Assembly (NCBI RefSeq): GCF_002812705.1
Contig: NZ_CP025030.1
Location: 2,790,001 to 2,854,000 of the forward strand
DNA: 64,000 nucleotides
From: Achromobacter spanius
Lineage (GTDB): Bacteria; Pseudomonadota; Gammaproteobacteria; Burkholderiales; Burkholderiaceae_B
Reading direction: 5' to 3'
Below, one piece after another: positions 17,938 to 27,171 of this stretch (the stretch's first letter is position 1; each line of letters starts with the position of its first letter). Under the pieces are notes generated by a model. That model made no database searches. It saw only the letters and a list, made by a program, of their open reading frames with translations, and was not told the origin of the DNA. The translations under genes were made by a program, and so were the position numbers.

Positions 17938-17989
17938 GCATTAATCCATCCGTAAGTTGCAATTCAAATAATAGCCGCCAAGTCGCAGA

Positions 17990-19114
17990 ATGGCTTCCAT
18001 GGAAACCGAAATCCCTTGCGTACTGATGCGCGGCGGCACGTCGCGCGGCCCCTTTTTTCTGGGCGACTGGCTGCCGGCCGACCCGGTGCAGCGCGACCGC
18101 CTGCTGTTGACCGCCATGGGTTCGCCCCATGCGCTGCAAGTTGATGGCATCGGCGGCGGCAACACGCTGACCAGCAAAGTGGCCATCGTGTCGCGCTCGA
18201 CCCGGCCGGACTGCGATATCGATTACCTGTTTGCGCAGGTGTCGGTAGACCGCGCCATGGTCGACACCCGGCCCAACTGCGGCAACATGCTGTCGGGCGC
18301 CGCGCCCTTTGCCATTGACGAAGGCTTGGTCGTGCCGCGCGATGGCGTCACATCGGTGCGGGTGCACAACGTCAACACCGGCGCGGTGATCGAAGCCGTG
18401 GTGCAGACGCCGGGCGGCCACCTGACCTACGAAGGCGATGCGCGCATTGATGGCGTGCCGGGCACGGCGGCACCGGTGCGGCTGAACTTTCTGGAGGCTT
18501 GGGGCGCAGTCACCGGCAAGCTTTTTCCCACCGGGCAGCGGCAGGAATACATTGATGGAGTGGCGGTGACGTTGATCGACGCCGCCATGCCGATGGTATT
18601 GATGCGCGCCCAGGACTTCGGCCTGCGTGGCGACGAAACGTCCGCGCAATTGGACGGCAACGCGGGTTTGCTTGAACGCATGGAGCGCATTCGCCTGGAA
18701 GCGGGCCTGCGCATGGGGCTGGGTGACGTGTCGCAGAGCGTCATACCCAAACCGGTGCTGGTGGCGCCATGCGATAGCGCGGGTGCGTTGGCCTTGCATT
18801 CACGCTATTTCACGCCTCGCGCCTGCCATCGCGCCCACGCGGCAACGGGTGCAGTGGGCGTGGCCAGCGCGTTTCTGATGCCGGGCACCGTGGCGCATGC
18901 TTGCGGCGGGCCGCCCGTGGTGGCGGGGTATCGCACGGTGCGCATTGAACATCCGTCCGGAGGCATGGACATCGATGTCGATCTGGACACGGCCAGTGGC
19001 GAGGTGCGCGCGGCGGGCTTGGTGCGGACGGCGCGCAAGATCATGAAGGGGCTGCTGTATGTGCCCGGCCACTATGTGCTGGCCGGCGCCGAGCCGATGC
19101 GCGCGGTTGCGTAA
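17990..19114 (+). CDS. PrpF-family isomerase, 4-oxalomesaconate tautomerase-like
   Basis: This is a 374-residue PrpF-fold protein. Family hallmarks are PCVLMRGGTSRGPFFL at the start, GIGGGNTLTSKVAIV, the conserved Cys in RPNCGNMLSGAAPFA, and the closing ARKIMKGLLYVP. The Cys pair of this diaminopimelate-epimerase-like fold catalyses 1,3-proton shifts. The GalD branch acts in gallate/protocatechuate breakdown and the PrpF branch in methylcitrate metabolism. Without prpBCD nearby the GalD role is more likely, but this remains inference. An alternative ATG lies three codons in. Confidence 0.75.
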   Translation: MASMETEIPCVLMRGGTSRGPFFLGDWLPADPVQRDRLLLTAMGSPHALQVDGIGGGNTLTSKVAIVSRSTRPDCDIDYLFAQVSVDRAMVDTRPNCGNMLSGAAPFAIDEGLVVPRDGVTSVRVHNVNTGAVIEAVVQTPGGHLTYEGDARIDGVPGTAAPVRLNFLEAWGAVTGKLFPTGQRQEYIDGVAVTLIDAAMPMVLMRAQDFGLRGDETSAQLDGNAGLLERMERIRLEAGLRMGLGDVSQSVIPKPVLVAPCDSAGALALHSRYFTPRACHRAHAATGAVGVASAFLMPGTVAHACGGPPVVAGYRTVRIEHPSGGMDIDVDLDTASGEVRAAGLVRTARKIMKGLLYVPGHYVLAGAEPMRAVA

Positions 19115-19216
19115 CGCGCCAGTTTGAAATTATCCATCAACCCGATTTTTTTACCGCCGAAGCGGCCCGCAAAGAGGCTGTCACAACACGGCCATCGCTA
19201 TATCTGGAGACAAGCA

Positions 19217-20185
19217 ATGAAGCATCATCCCATCAAAGCCCTCTGTGCCGCCGCCATGCTGCTGGCCGCAAGCGCCGTGGCGCAGGCTGATTACCCTGAA
19301 CGCGCAATCACCCTGGTCGTGCCCACTGCCGCGGGCGGCGGCAACGACGTGCTGGCGCGCGTGGTGGGCCAGAAGGTTGGCGAACTCCTGGGCCAGACCG
19401 TCATCGTGGTGAACAAGCCCGGCGCGCAGGGCGCGATTGCGTCCGACTACGTGGCCCGCCAGCCGGCGGACGGCTACACGCTGATGCTGGGCTACATCGG
19501 CACGCATGGCATCAACCCCGCCATGCAGAAGCTCAACTACGACCCGGTCAAGGACTTCACGCCCATCGGCATGGTGGCCGATTCGCCCACCATCATGGTT
19601 GTGTCCAAACGCATACCGGTGAAGGACGTGGCCGGCCTGGTGAAGTACGGGCATGAGCATCCTGATGGCCTGAACTTCGCCTCCGCCGGACCCGGCACCG
19701 CGCCGGCGATCGCGGGCGAACTTTTCAACCAGGCCACCGGGATCGCCATGCTGGACGTGCCGTACAAAGGTTCCGCCCCCGCGCTGAACGACACCTTGGC
19801 CGGCGTGACGCAGGTGATGTTCCCCAGCTTGTTCAGCGTGTACCCGCACCTGAAGTCTGGCGCGATCCAGGCGGTGGCGGTAGCAGGGTCAAGCCGTATC
19901 GCGGCACTGCCCGATCTGCCGACCTTGGCAGAAGCCGGCGTGTCCGGCGTGGACGTGCCGCAGTGGTACGCCATCTTCGCTCCGGCCAAGGTCGAGCTGG
20001 CGGTGGTGGATAAGCTGAACAAGGCGCTGAATCAGGCATTGTCCGACCCGGTTGTCGCGACGAAGATAGCTGAGCAAGGCGCGGAAGTTCGCCGCAGTAC
20101 GCCCGCTGAACTGGGGGCGTTCGTGCAAAGCGAGGCCGTGCGGTGGAAACAATTGGCCGATAAGCGAAAGTTGGCGGCGCGGTAG
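19217..20185 (+). CDS. Bug-family (TctC) periplasmic substrate-binding protein
   Basis: This 322-residue protein has a signal peptide ending VAQA|DYPERAITLVVP near residue 24. Family motifs are PTAAGGGNDVLARVV and PGAQGAIASDYVARQPADGYTL. Bug proteins bind carboxylates and are greatly expanded in Bordetella/Achromobacter, often as orphan receptors without TctA/TctB, as here. I use the ATG at 19217, preceded by TGGAGA, rather than 19124. Its stop codon lies inside the first unit of a degenerate repeat that continues downstream. Confidence 0.9.
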   Translation: MKHHPIKALCAAAMLLAASAVAQADYPERAITLVVPTAAGGGNDVLARVVGQKVGELLGQTVIVVNKPGAQGAIASDYVARQPADGYTLMLGYIGTHGINPAMQKLNYDPVKDFTPIGMVADSPTIMVVSKRIPVKDVAGLVKYGHEHPDGLNFASAGPGTAPAIAGELFNQATGIAMLDVPYKGSAPALNDTLAGVTQVMFPSLFSVYPHLKSGAIQAVAVAGSSRIAALPDLPTLAEAGVSGVDVPQWYAIFAPAKVELAVVDKLNKALNQALSDPVVATKIAEQGAEVRRSTPAELGAFVQSEAVRWKQLADKRKLAAR

Positions 20186-20363
20186 GGGCGGCGGCGCCCT
20201 GTCGCAAGCCGTGGGTGTGGCGACGCGGTAGGGGCTGGCATGCGCCTGTCGCAAGGCGCGCGGGTGATGGCACGCCAGGACGCGGCCTGCGCTGATCGCG
20301 AGCGGTGGGATGGCGGCACGTTAGGACGCTGACGGTGTAGGTCGCAAGTTATGGGTGTGACGG
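20177..20363. repeat. Degenerate ~46-nt tandem repeat after the Bug gene
   Basis: Four imperfect units of about 46 nt follow each other. The first two start CGCGGTAGGGGC (20178, 20224) and share CTGTCGCAAG further in. The third and fourth (about 20271 and 20318) are more diverged, with TCGCGAG or GTCGCAAG at the matching place. The TAG of the first unit is the Bug-gene stop codon. The last unit overlaps the C-terminal codons of the RAYT gene on the other strand. Confidence 0.6.
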
Positions 20364-20851
20364 CAAGCGCTGCGCCAAGCGATTTGCCGCCGTTGCCAAG
20401 CGTGAAACGTCGTGTGCTCCCAGGCGTCGGGCGTGGTCACATGGCCATGCTTGATGGGATTCATGTGGATGTAGTGGATGCAGGCGGACAGCTCGCGCTC
20501 ATCGCGGATGACATGCTCCCAAAAGCGCCGTTGCCAGATGCCGCGCTCGCCTTTGCGGTAGACGCTGCGGCGGACGGTGCAAGGGCGCAGCGCCCGGGAA
20601 CACCGCGTCTTTATCCTGCGCCAGCGGCCAGAGTAGTCGGCATCGCTTGCGGGCAGCCGCCAGATCATGTGCAGATGGTCAGGCAGCAATACCGCCGCCA
20701 ACACCGCGAACGACGCGATCTGTTGTTCAGCCCGTATGCAGGCCTTTAGCCAGGCTGCGTGAACGATCAGATCCTGATGTTCCCGATCCTGCGCGGTGAC
20801 GGTGAAGAAGTAAGTGCCACCGGGGATATACAAACGCCGATACGCAGTCAT
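20321..20851 (-). CDS. REP-associated tyrosine transposase (RAYT, Y1_Tnp/IS200-like)
   Basis: This is a 176-residue HUH nuclease. The metal-binding motif is DHLHMIW with His59 and His61. The catalytic Tyr127 lies in CIHYIHMNPIKHGHV, the typical RAYT form. GGAGG precedes the ATG. RAYTs are single-copy, apparently domesticated relatives of IS200/IS605 transposases and are known to act on the REP hairpins that flank them. Four such hairpins start 126 nt upstream of this gene and three more lie at 12998-13222. No IS ends of its own were seen. Confidence 0.88.
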   Translation of the reverse strand: MTAYRRLYIPGGTYFFTVTAQDREHQDLIVHAAWLKACIRAEQQIASFAVLAAVLLPDHLHMIWRLPASDADYSGRWRRIKTRCSRALRPCTVRRSVYRKGERGIWQRRFWEHVIRDERELSACIHYIHMNPIKHGHVTTPDAWEHTTFHAWQRRQIAWRSACRHTHNLRPTPSAS

Positions 20852-20977
20852 TTCCGCCTCCGGAGTGAAAAGGGAAGCATAAGGAATTGGCGTAACGCGT
20901 GCCGCGATAGAGAGATGATTTCGGCACGTATCGCGGATGCCGTGCGTTCATATGGCGCGCGGTGTTCCATGGCGGCA

Positions 20978-21351
20978 GATGGGTTGCGCGCGATCCGCGC
21001 CTTTTTCTTGCCACGGCCATCCTCGCGCTTCACCCATCCTACGATGGCTGCATGACACGTTGATCGTAGGATGGGTGAAGCGCGCGCAGCCCGGAAAAAG
21101 AACCCAAGCGCAAATCGCGCGCAACCCATCAAGCAGCGCCGCCCGCAACGCAACGCCAGCCACAGCGCCAACGAGCCACGCGGTGTTCCATGGCGCCAGA
21201 TGGGTTGCGCGCGATCCGCGCCTTTTTCTTGCCACGGCCATCCTCGCGCTTCACCCATCCTACGATGGCTGCATGACACGCGGATCGTAGGATGGGTGAA
21301 GCGCGCGCAGCCCGGAAAAAGAACCCAGGCATCAATCGCGCGCAACCCATC
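20978..21351. repeat. REP/BIME-like cluster: two inverted pairs of 67-nt hairpins
   Basis: Forward elements at 20978-21044 and 21199-21265 each face an inverted copy at 21064-21130 and 21285-21351. Every element is 67 nt, opens with GATGGGTTGCGCGCGAT and ends in CTTCACCCATCCTACGA, whose ends can pair. The whole pair repeats with a 221-nt period and the two pairs are almost identical, including the TGGCTGCATGACACG spacer. The outermost element supplies the stop codon of the DUF1501 gene at 21350-21352. Confidence 0.88.
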
Positions 21352-22732
21352 AAACACTCCCCCCCATCACCCCCACCCCACCCGCATCAAAATTCCTCAA
21401 ATTCGGAAACACCATCCCCAATTCCTCCTTCCCCGCACCAAACCACCCGCCCAGCGCTGCCCCCAATTGATCCACCGCCAGCGTCGGCAACAACCGCCCG
21501 TTATCCACAAACCCCGGGCCGTCCAGCGCAATTTCCGGATGCGTGCCGTAATAGCGGCCGCCCTTGACCGCGCCGCCCATCACGAAATGGTGCGAACCCC
21601 AGCCGTGGTCCGAGCCGTTGCCGTTTGATCCCAACGTGCGTCCGAACTCCGACGCCGTAAACGTCGTGACCTGGTCCGCCACACCCATCGACGAAAGCGC
21701 CTGCTGGAACGCCGCCATCGCTTGCCCCAGCTCGCGCAGCAGGGCAGGGTGCGTATCGTTCAAACCCGTGTGATTGTCGTACCCATTCTGCGACACAAAA
21801 AACACCTGCCTTCGCGCGCCCAAAGCCTGGCGGGCGCCGATGATGCGGGCCACGATCTTCAATTGCTGCGCCAAGGGTGACGAAAAATCCCCCGGCACCG
21901 CCACATCCGCCAGCGCCGCGCGCAATTGCGTGTCGGCGCTGATGGACTGCGCGGCGATGCGCGCCATTTCTCGTTCCATCAAGTGTTCGCGTGGTTGCGT
22001 GATCAACTGCCGCAACAGCGCGGTGCAGGCGCTGGAGCCATACATATCCCGGCCCAACAGATCAATCGACGTGGACCCATTGATGCCCACCCGATACCCC
22101 GCCACCTTGCGCCCGGCCAGCAGCACCGTGCTGCCGCCCGCCGTGATGCCCGTGAAGGTGCGCTGCGCGTTGGCGCCGGCAAACAGATCTGTCAGCCGGC
22201 CCGCCCAGCCAGACGACGCGCCTTCGGGCGCCAGCGCCTGCCAGTACGCTTGCTGGTCGTTGTGGGAAAACAGTTTCGGCGGCAACGGCACGCGCGCGCT
22301 GATGTACTCCGCTTTGGACGTGGGCGTGACCAGTGGCCCAACATTGAGCAGCACGGCCAACTGTCCGCTTTCATACAGCGGCGCAAGCGGCGCCAGCGCG
22401 GGGGCCAAGGCAAACTGCCCTCCACCAGCGGCGGGCGCTTTGCCGCGCAAGACAGTCGCTTGCAGCGCATCGCGTTTCAATCCGATATCACCACGCGCGG
22501 CGGCATAGGCACGATAGGCGTCGGTGTCGTAGGGCACGACGGTGTTGTAGGGGTCGTTGCCGCCATACTGGAACACGCAGACCAGCGCCTTGTACGAGGC
22601 CGGGGCGGACTGCGCCGCCGCTGCGCCCAAGGCCGCCAGGTTCAAGGCCAGCGGCGCGGCGGCGCCCGTGGCGCCCAATGCGCAGGCGCGCAACAGGAAG
22701 GCGCGGCGGTCGGCGTCGTGGGATCGCTTCAT
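21350..22732 (-). CDS. DUF1501 family protein (Tat-exported)
   Basis: This 460-residue protein has a twin-arginine signal (DRRAFLLRACALGATG, cleavage near AAAAQ). The DUF1501 core follows, with VFQYGGNDPYNTVVPYD, LLNVGPLVTPTSKAEY and the alkaline-phosphatase-like SEFGRTLGSNGNGSDHGWGSHHFVMGG. Its start overlaps the DUF1800 stop by 4 nt, and such DUF1800-DUF1501 pairs are common. The biochemical role is not established; the fold suggests a sulfatase/phosphatase-like enzyme. The last codon-stop pair lies at the edge of a REP-like element. Confidence 0.88.
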   Translation of the reverse strand: MKRSHDADRRAFLLRACALGATGAAAPLALNLAALGAAAAQSAPASYKALVCVFQYGGNDPYNTVVPYDTDAYRAYAAARGDIGLKRDALQATVLRGKAPAAGGGQFALAPALAPLAPLYESGQLAVLLNVGPLVTPTSKAEYISARVPLPPKLFSHNDQQAYWQALAPEGASSGWAGRLTDLFAGANAQRTFTGITAGGSTVLLAGRKVAGYRVGINGSTSIDLLGRDMYGSSACTALLRQLITQPREHLMEREMARIAAQSISADTQLRAALADVAVPGDFSSPLAQQLKIVARIIGARQALGARRQVFFVSQNGYDNHTGLNDTHPALLRELGQAMAAFQQALSSMGVADQVTTFTASEFGRTLGSNGNGSDHGWGSHHFVMGGAVKGGRYYGTHPEIALDGPGFVDNGRLLPTLAVDQLGAALGGWFGAGKEELGMVFPNLRNFDAGGVGVMGGSV

Positions 22733-24243
22733 TTCTGCACCAGGTATTCAGGGCTGGCGGCCACCAGCAGGATGGCCGCCCGCACGCGGTCGCGTGGTCG
22801 ATTGGCGGGCACGGTGGCGACGGCCTCTGCGATGGCTTCGGCGGTGCGCGCGCTGAAGGCGTCGCCGGCCAGCAGCAGCACGACGCGCGCCACCAACGCT
22901 TGCGGGTCCTTCGCCAAGGCGATCTCTGGCGCGTAGCTGGTCTGCAAATCTTCCCACCCGCGATCCGCGTAGATCGCCAGAAAATTCAAGTAACCCGCGA
23001 TGCTGGTCTCATCGGTAATCTGTAGCTCGGGCGCCACCAGATGGCGCTTGGCGAGTTCCGTGACCGGGGGCGAGTAGCGAGGGCGGAAGAAGTTGAACAC
23101 CGTTGCCGACCGCATGGGGCTTTGCGCCAGCCGGATGGTGTTGTCGGTGGTATCCGGCATGGCCCAGGCGCCATTGACGGACGTGGCGCCAAAGGCGCGC
23201 GCCCAGCCCGAGAAGCGCAGGATGGGTTCGCGCACCTTGCCCCAGGTTGGATCGCTCAGGTCAGGCGAACGCGCCTCGGGGTCCAGCAAGATGGCGCGCA
23301 GCACCGCCTTCAGATTGCCGCGCACGCCGCTGCCGTCGTCGTCGAACACCGCCGACACGCGCCGCACATAGGCCGGGCTGGGGTTGCTGGTGACCAGCCG
23401 CTGAATCAGTTGCATGCCGATGAAAGGCCCCACATTGGGATGCGCGCAAATCACGTCCATGGCTTTTTGCAGTGACAGACGCCCGTCGGTGCCCGCCGGA
23501 ATCACCGCGCCCAGGAACCGCTTTTCACTCATCGAATGCAGGGCATTGTTCAGCGCCATGGGCCGTCGGTGGAATTCCACATTGGTTTCAGGGCCGTTGA
23601 TGTCCCAGCCGGTGAAGACGCGCGCCAGCCCCTGCACATCCGCATTGGTATAGGTTTCCACCGGCGCCCCGTTCACGAGCTTCACGGTGCCGTCCGGCTC
23701 CAGCATCAACAGCCCGATGCTGAACAACTGCATGACCTCACGTGCGTAGTTCTCGTCGGGATGGCGACCGGTCTTGGGGTCTTCCTTGCGGTTGCCGCGA
23801 TAGGTCAGCATGCAGCCCATCGACAGGTTCTTGGTGACGGCGGTCAGCAGCGCCTGGTAGCTGCCCAGCGCGTGTTCGGCCAGCAGGTCCATGAAGCCCG
23901 CCGCGCCAAACAGCGGCCACGAGGCGGTAATGGACTGCACCCCCACCACGAAAATCTCGGACAGGGCGAAGGCCATGCGCGTGCGCACCTGGTCTTCCGC
24001 GCTGATGAACTTGCGCCACAGCGTGGACTCCAGCGGCGCGTTGATGCCGTTGCCCTTGAACGCTTCGGTATTCTTCCGCTGTTGCAGCAGCCAATCAAAG
24101 TGCGTCTGCGAAGGCGGCATCGCCAACTGGGCATCTAGCCAGTCGGCGTAGCCGTCGCGCACCACGGCATCGATCAGGGCGGGAGTGGGCCCGAACGTGG
24201 CCTGCGCCAGAAAGCGCGAGGCCTGGCCGGGGGTAACTGTCAT
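22729..24243 (-). CDS. DUF1800 family protein
   Basis: This is a 504-residue protein of the DUF1800 family. Hallmarks are ASRFLAQATFGPT at the N-terminus, LWRKFISAEDQVRTRMAFALSEIFVV, GRHPDENYAREVMQLFSIGL and LNFFRP-like FNFFRPRYSPP. It has no evident signal peptide and may be exported with its Tat-bearing DUF1501 partner encoded by the overlapping next gene. The function is unknown. Confidence 0.87.
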   Translation of the reverse strand: MTVTPGQASRFLAQATFGPTPALIDAVVRDGYADWLDAQLAMPPSQTHFDWLLQQRKNTEAFKGNGINAPLESTLWRKFISAEDQVRTRMAFALSEIFVVGVQSITASWPLFGAAGFMDLLAEHALGSYQALLTAVTKNLSMGCMLTYRGNRKEDPKTGRHPDENYAREVMQLFSIGLLMLEPDGTVKLVNGAPVETYTNADVQGLARVFTGWDINGPETNVEFHRRPMALNNALHSMSEKRFLGAVIPAGTDGRLSLQKAMDVICAHPNVGPFIGMQLIQRLVTSNPSPAYVRRVSAVFDDDGSGVRGNLKAVLRAILLDPEARSPDLSDPTWGKVREPILRFSGWARAFGATSVNGAWAMPDTTDNTIRLAQSPMRSATVFNFFRPRYSPPVTELAKRHLVAPELQITDETSIAGYLNFLAIYADRGWEDLQTSYAPEIALAKDPQALVARVVLLLAGDAFSARTAEAIAEAVATVPANRPRDRVRAAILLVAASPEYLVQK

Positions 24244-24343
24244 CGCAAGCCTCTCGTCGTATGCGATTGACTACGGTACTGAACCGCGCCGCGCGCTTCA
24301 ATACCGTCATACGGACGAGAGGATTAATCCCAAAGCATGAGGC

Positions 24344-25048
24344 TCAGATCGAGCGCGTGATGCCGCCGTCGATACGGATGTTCTGGCCAGTGATGTAGGA
24401 CGACGCGTCGGATGCCAGGAAGGCGATCAGGTCCGCCACTTCTTCGGCGGTGCCGTAGCGGCCCATGGGGATGCGGGTGCGGCGGTCTTCTTTTTCGGGC
24501 AGGCTGTCGATAAAGCCGGGCAGCACGTTGTTCATCCGCACATTGTGTTCGGCGTACTCATCCGAAAACACCTTGGTGAAGGCGGCCAGGCCGGCGCGGA
24601 ACACGCCCGACGTGGGAAACAGCGCTTCGGGTTCGAAGGTGGCGTAGGTGGAGATGTTGACGATGGCGCCGGATTTCTGCTGCTTCATCACGGGCGCGAC
24701 CAGGCGCGTGATGCGCACCACGTTCAACAGATAGAACTCCATGCCCAGATGCCAGTCGTCGTCGCTGATGGAGAGCAGCGGGCCCTTGGGACCGTGGCCG
24801 GCGCTATTGACCACGGCGTCTACGCGGCCCCATTTATCCAAGGTGGTTTCAAGCAGCCGGGCCAGGTCGTCGGTCGACCGGTTCGAGCCGGTGACGCCGA
24901 TTCCGCCCAGTTCGCCCGCCAGGGCCTCGCCCTTGCCGGACGATGACAAAATGGCGACCCGATATCCGTCGGCCGCCAGTTTGCGCGCCGCGGCCGCGCC
25001 CATGCCACTGCCGCCCGCCGTCACGATCGCTACTTTTTCGGTGCTCAT
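24344..25048 (-). CDS. Short-chain dehydrogenase-like protein with altered active site
   Basis: This 234-residue Rossmann protein has the SDR cofactor motif TAGGSGMG (residues 10-17), NSAG at 81-84 and the catalytic-type Ser133 in IVNIS. Where SDRs carry YxxxK it reads SGVFR, with Ser147 and Arg151. The rest of the fold, including PGFI and SSYITGQNIRIDGGI, is intact. It could be a non-catalytic or altered SDR, perhaps a binding protein. It stands alone between the DUF1800 and azurin genes. Confidence 0.8.
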   Translation of the reverse strand: MSTEKVAIVTAGGSGMGAAAARKLAADGYRVAILSSSGKGEALAGELGGIGVTGSNRSTDDLARLLETTLDKWGRVDAVVNSAGHGPKGPLLSISDDDWHLGMEFYLLNVVRITRLVAPVMKQQKSGAIVNISTYATFEPEALFPTSGVFRAGLAAFTKVFSDEYAEHNVRMNNVLPGFIDSLPEKEDRRTRIPMGRYGTAEEVADLIAFLASDASSYITGQNIRIDGGITRSI

Positions 25049-25172
25049 GCCTGCTCCTGTCGGGGTGTACGAAGAGCAGCCATTGTAGGGGGATCCCCTT
25101 CATTGAAACGGGCCCCGCGCCCCGGATTTCCCGGAGGGCGGAGCCCGTGCGGCGCAGCGCTTGCGCGCCGGC

Positions 25173-25625
25173 TTAGTCGACCAGCTTCAAGCTGCCTTTC
25201 ATCAGCGCGAAGTGGCCGGGGAAGGAGCAAAAGTAGGTGTAGGCGGTGCCGGCGGCCAGCTTGCTGACGTCGAAGGTGACGGAATCTTTTTCGCCACCGC
25301 CGATGACCTTGGTGTGCGCGATGACGCGGGCGTCACCGGGCTTCACGTAGTCCTTATCCAGCCCGGCAGCCATGCCGTCGTTCACGGCGCCTTGCATGTC
25401 GGCCGTGGTGGTCAGCACCCAGTTGTGGCCCATGACGTTCTTGGCCAGCTTGCCCGGATGCGTCAGGTTCACGGTGAACTGCTTGCAGCTTTTGCTGACC
25501 GTGATTTCCTTTTTGTCGAACTGCATCTGGTCGTTGCCGGCGATATCCACCGAGCATTCGGCGGCCAGGACCGGGGCCGACGCGACAGCCAGGACTGCTG
25601 CCACGCACAATTTCTTGAACAACAT
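25173..25625 (-). CDS. azu: Azurin (type I copper protein)
   Basis: This 150-residue precursor has a 21-residue signal peptide (ends [10 protein letters not shown]), giving a mature length near 129 as in known azurins. Copper ligands are evident: His in MGHNW, then Cys, His and Met in [14 protein letters not shown]. The N-terminal Cys pair (AECS, KSCK) would form the usual disulfide. It carries electrons in the periplasm. I use ATG 25625, preceded by TTGGAGG; an in-frame upstream start lacks a signal peptide. A 19-nt palindrome lies about 40 nt upstream. Confidence 0.95.
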   Translation of the reverse strand: MLFKKLCVAAVLAVASAPVLAAECSVDIAGNDQMQFDKKEITVSKSCKQFTVNLTHPGKLAKNVMGHNWVLTTTADMQGAVNDGMAAGLDKDYVKPGDARVIAHTKVIGGGEKDSVTFDVSKLAAGTAYTYFCSFPGHFALMKGSLKLVD

Positions 25626-25665
25626 ATTCGTGCCTCCAACGTTTCGCAAAAAGCGGATGTCCGGC

Positions 25666-25684
25666 CCGTGCAATGTATGCACGG
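25666..25684. promoter_or_regulatory. Palindrome upstream of azurin
   Basis: CCGTGCA-N5-TGCACGG is a perfect 7+7 inverted repeat centred about 50 nt before the azurin ATG. It may be an operator for a dimeric regulator or a short hairpin in the 5' leader. I do not recognise it as a known consensus. Confidence 0.4.
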
Positions 25685-25772
25685 AACCGGTTTCAAGACA
25701 TTCTCACCCCGCTACCGGTCAGAATGCCAACGCCCGCAAGGGCGCATTTGATACAACGCAAGCCGGTGCGAA

Positions 25773-27104
25773 TTACCGCTGCGGGCTGACGCGCCAGATC
25801 ACATTGCCGACGTCGTCCGCCGTCAGCAGATCACCCCGGCTGTCGATGGCCACGCCCACCGGCCGCCCTTGCGCCTGGCCTTGTTCGTTCAGAAACCCTG
25901 TCAGCACGTCGCGTGCCGGGCCGCTGGGCGTGCCGTCGGAAAACGGCACGAAGATGACTTTGTAGCCACTGCGCGGATCGCGGTTCCATGATCCGTGCTG
26001 GCCCACGAACATGCCGCTCGTGTACGGCGCCGGCAGCCGGGTCTTGCCCGACCAGACCAGCCCCAGGGATGCCGTGTGCGGACCCAGCGCGTAGTCGGGC
26101 ACGATGGCGCGCGCGACCAGGTCCGGGCGCTGCGGCGTGACGCGGGTGTCCACGTGCTGCCCGAAATAGCTGTATGGCCAGCCGTAGAAACCGCCGTCTT
26201 TCACCGACGTCATGTAGTCGGGCACCAGGTCGCTGCCCAGCTCGTCGCGTTCGTTGACCGCCGTCCACAAGGTCTTGCCGTCTGGCGCCCAGGCCATGCC
26301 GACCGGGTTGCGCAGGCCCGTGGCATAAAGCCGCTTGTTGCCGCTGGCCACGTTGATTTCCCAGATGGCGGCGCGGCCTTCTTCGATGTCCATGCCGTTT
26401 TCCGCCACATTGCTGTTGGAACCCACCGACACGTACAGCTTGCTGCCGTCGGCGTTGGCGATCAGGTTCTTGGTCCAATGGTGGTTGATGCCGGCGGGCA
26501 GGTCGGTCACGCGCACGCCGGGTGCCGTGATCTGCGTCTGACCCGTTTCGTACGGAAAGCGCAGCACGGCGTCGGCGTTGGCCACATAAAGCTGATTGCC
26601 GACCAAGGCCATGCCGAATGGCGAATTCAGGTCTTGCAGCAAGACGCTGCGGGTTTCAGCCACGCCGTCGTGGTCGGCGTCGCGCAACAGGGTGATGCGG
26701 TTGGCGCTGGGTGTCTTGGCGCCGGCGCGCTTCATGACGATGCCCGCCGCCCATGCTTTCAAGCCACCACCGGCGCCTTCGGGCTTGGGCGGGGCGTTGG
26801 TTTCGGCGACCAGCACGTCGCCGTTGGGCAGCACATAAAGCCAGCGCGGATGGTCCAGGCCGCTGGCGTAGGCGTTCACGGCCAGGCCGGCGGCGGCCAC
26901 GGGCTGTGCGCCATCTGCCCAGCCGACGGCGCGAGCGGTGTTGACGGTGGGGATCAGGGTGGTGTTGGGGGCGGGCAGCGTGGGCGCGGGGCCCATGCCC
27001 GCTTCCACGGGCAGGGTGGCCATTTCGCCGCAGGCGGCCAGGACGCCAAGCGCGGCAAGCGCCACGCCGGCCGCCAGGGCACGCGCGATTCGCAGGGGTG
27101 GCAT
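25773..27104 (-). CDS. Sorbosone dehydrogenase-like PQQ/beta-propeller lipoprotein
   Basis: This 443-residue protein has a lipoprotein signal (GVLAAC, Cys25). A six-bladed glucose/sorbosone-dehydrogenase propeller is recognisable by [60 protein letters not shown] and [10 protein letters not shown]. Members use PQQ or act on sugars, but the substrate here is unknown. It probably faces the periplasm from a membrane. It is encoded directly upstream of azurin on the same strand (148-nt gap), and azurin as electron acceptor is possible but inferred. Confidence 0.82.
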   Translation of the reverse strand: MPPLRIARALAAGVALAALGVLAACGEMATLPVEAGMGPAPTLPAPNTTLIPTVNTARAVGWADGAQPVAAAGLAVNAYASGLDHPRWLYVLPNGDVLVAETNAPPKPEGAGGGLKAWAAGIVMKRAGAKTPSANRITLLRDADHDGVAETRSVLLQDLNSPFGMALVGNQLYVANADAVLRFPYETGQTQITAPGVRVTDLPAGINHHWTKNLIANADGSKLYVSVGSNSNVAENGMDIEEGRAAIWEINVASGNKRLYATGLRNPVGMAWAPDGKTLWTAVNERDELGSDLVPDYMTSVKDGGFYGWPYSYFGQHVDTRVTPQRPDLVARAIVPDYALGPHTASLGLVWSGKTRLPAPYTSGMFVGQHGSWNRDPRSGYKVIFVPFSDGTPSGPARDVLTGFLNEQGQAQGRPVGVAIDSRGDLLTADDVGNVIWRVSPQR

Positions 27105-27171
27105 GAGGCGACTCCAAGGCGGTTGGACTGCCCCATCATACTCACCCGCGCGGGCCGCGCGGCCGGACCGA

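Noticed and set aside
20978..21351. CRISPR-like array
   Set aside because: The elements are 67 nt, alternate in orientation, repeat as pairs and have near-identical spacers. That is BIME/REP structure; no cas gene is near.
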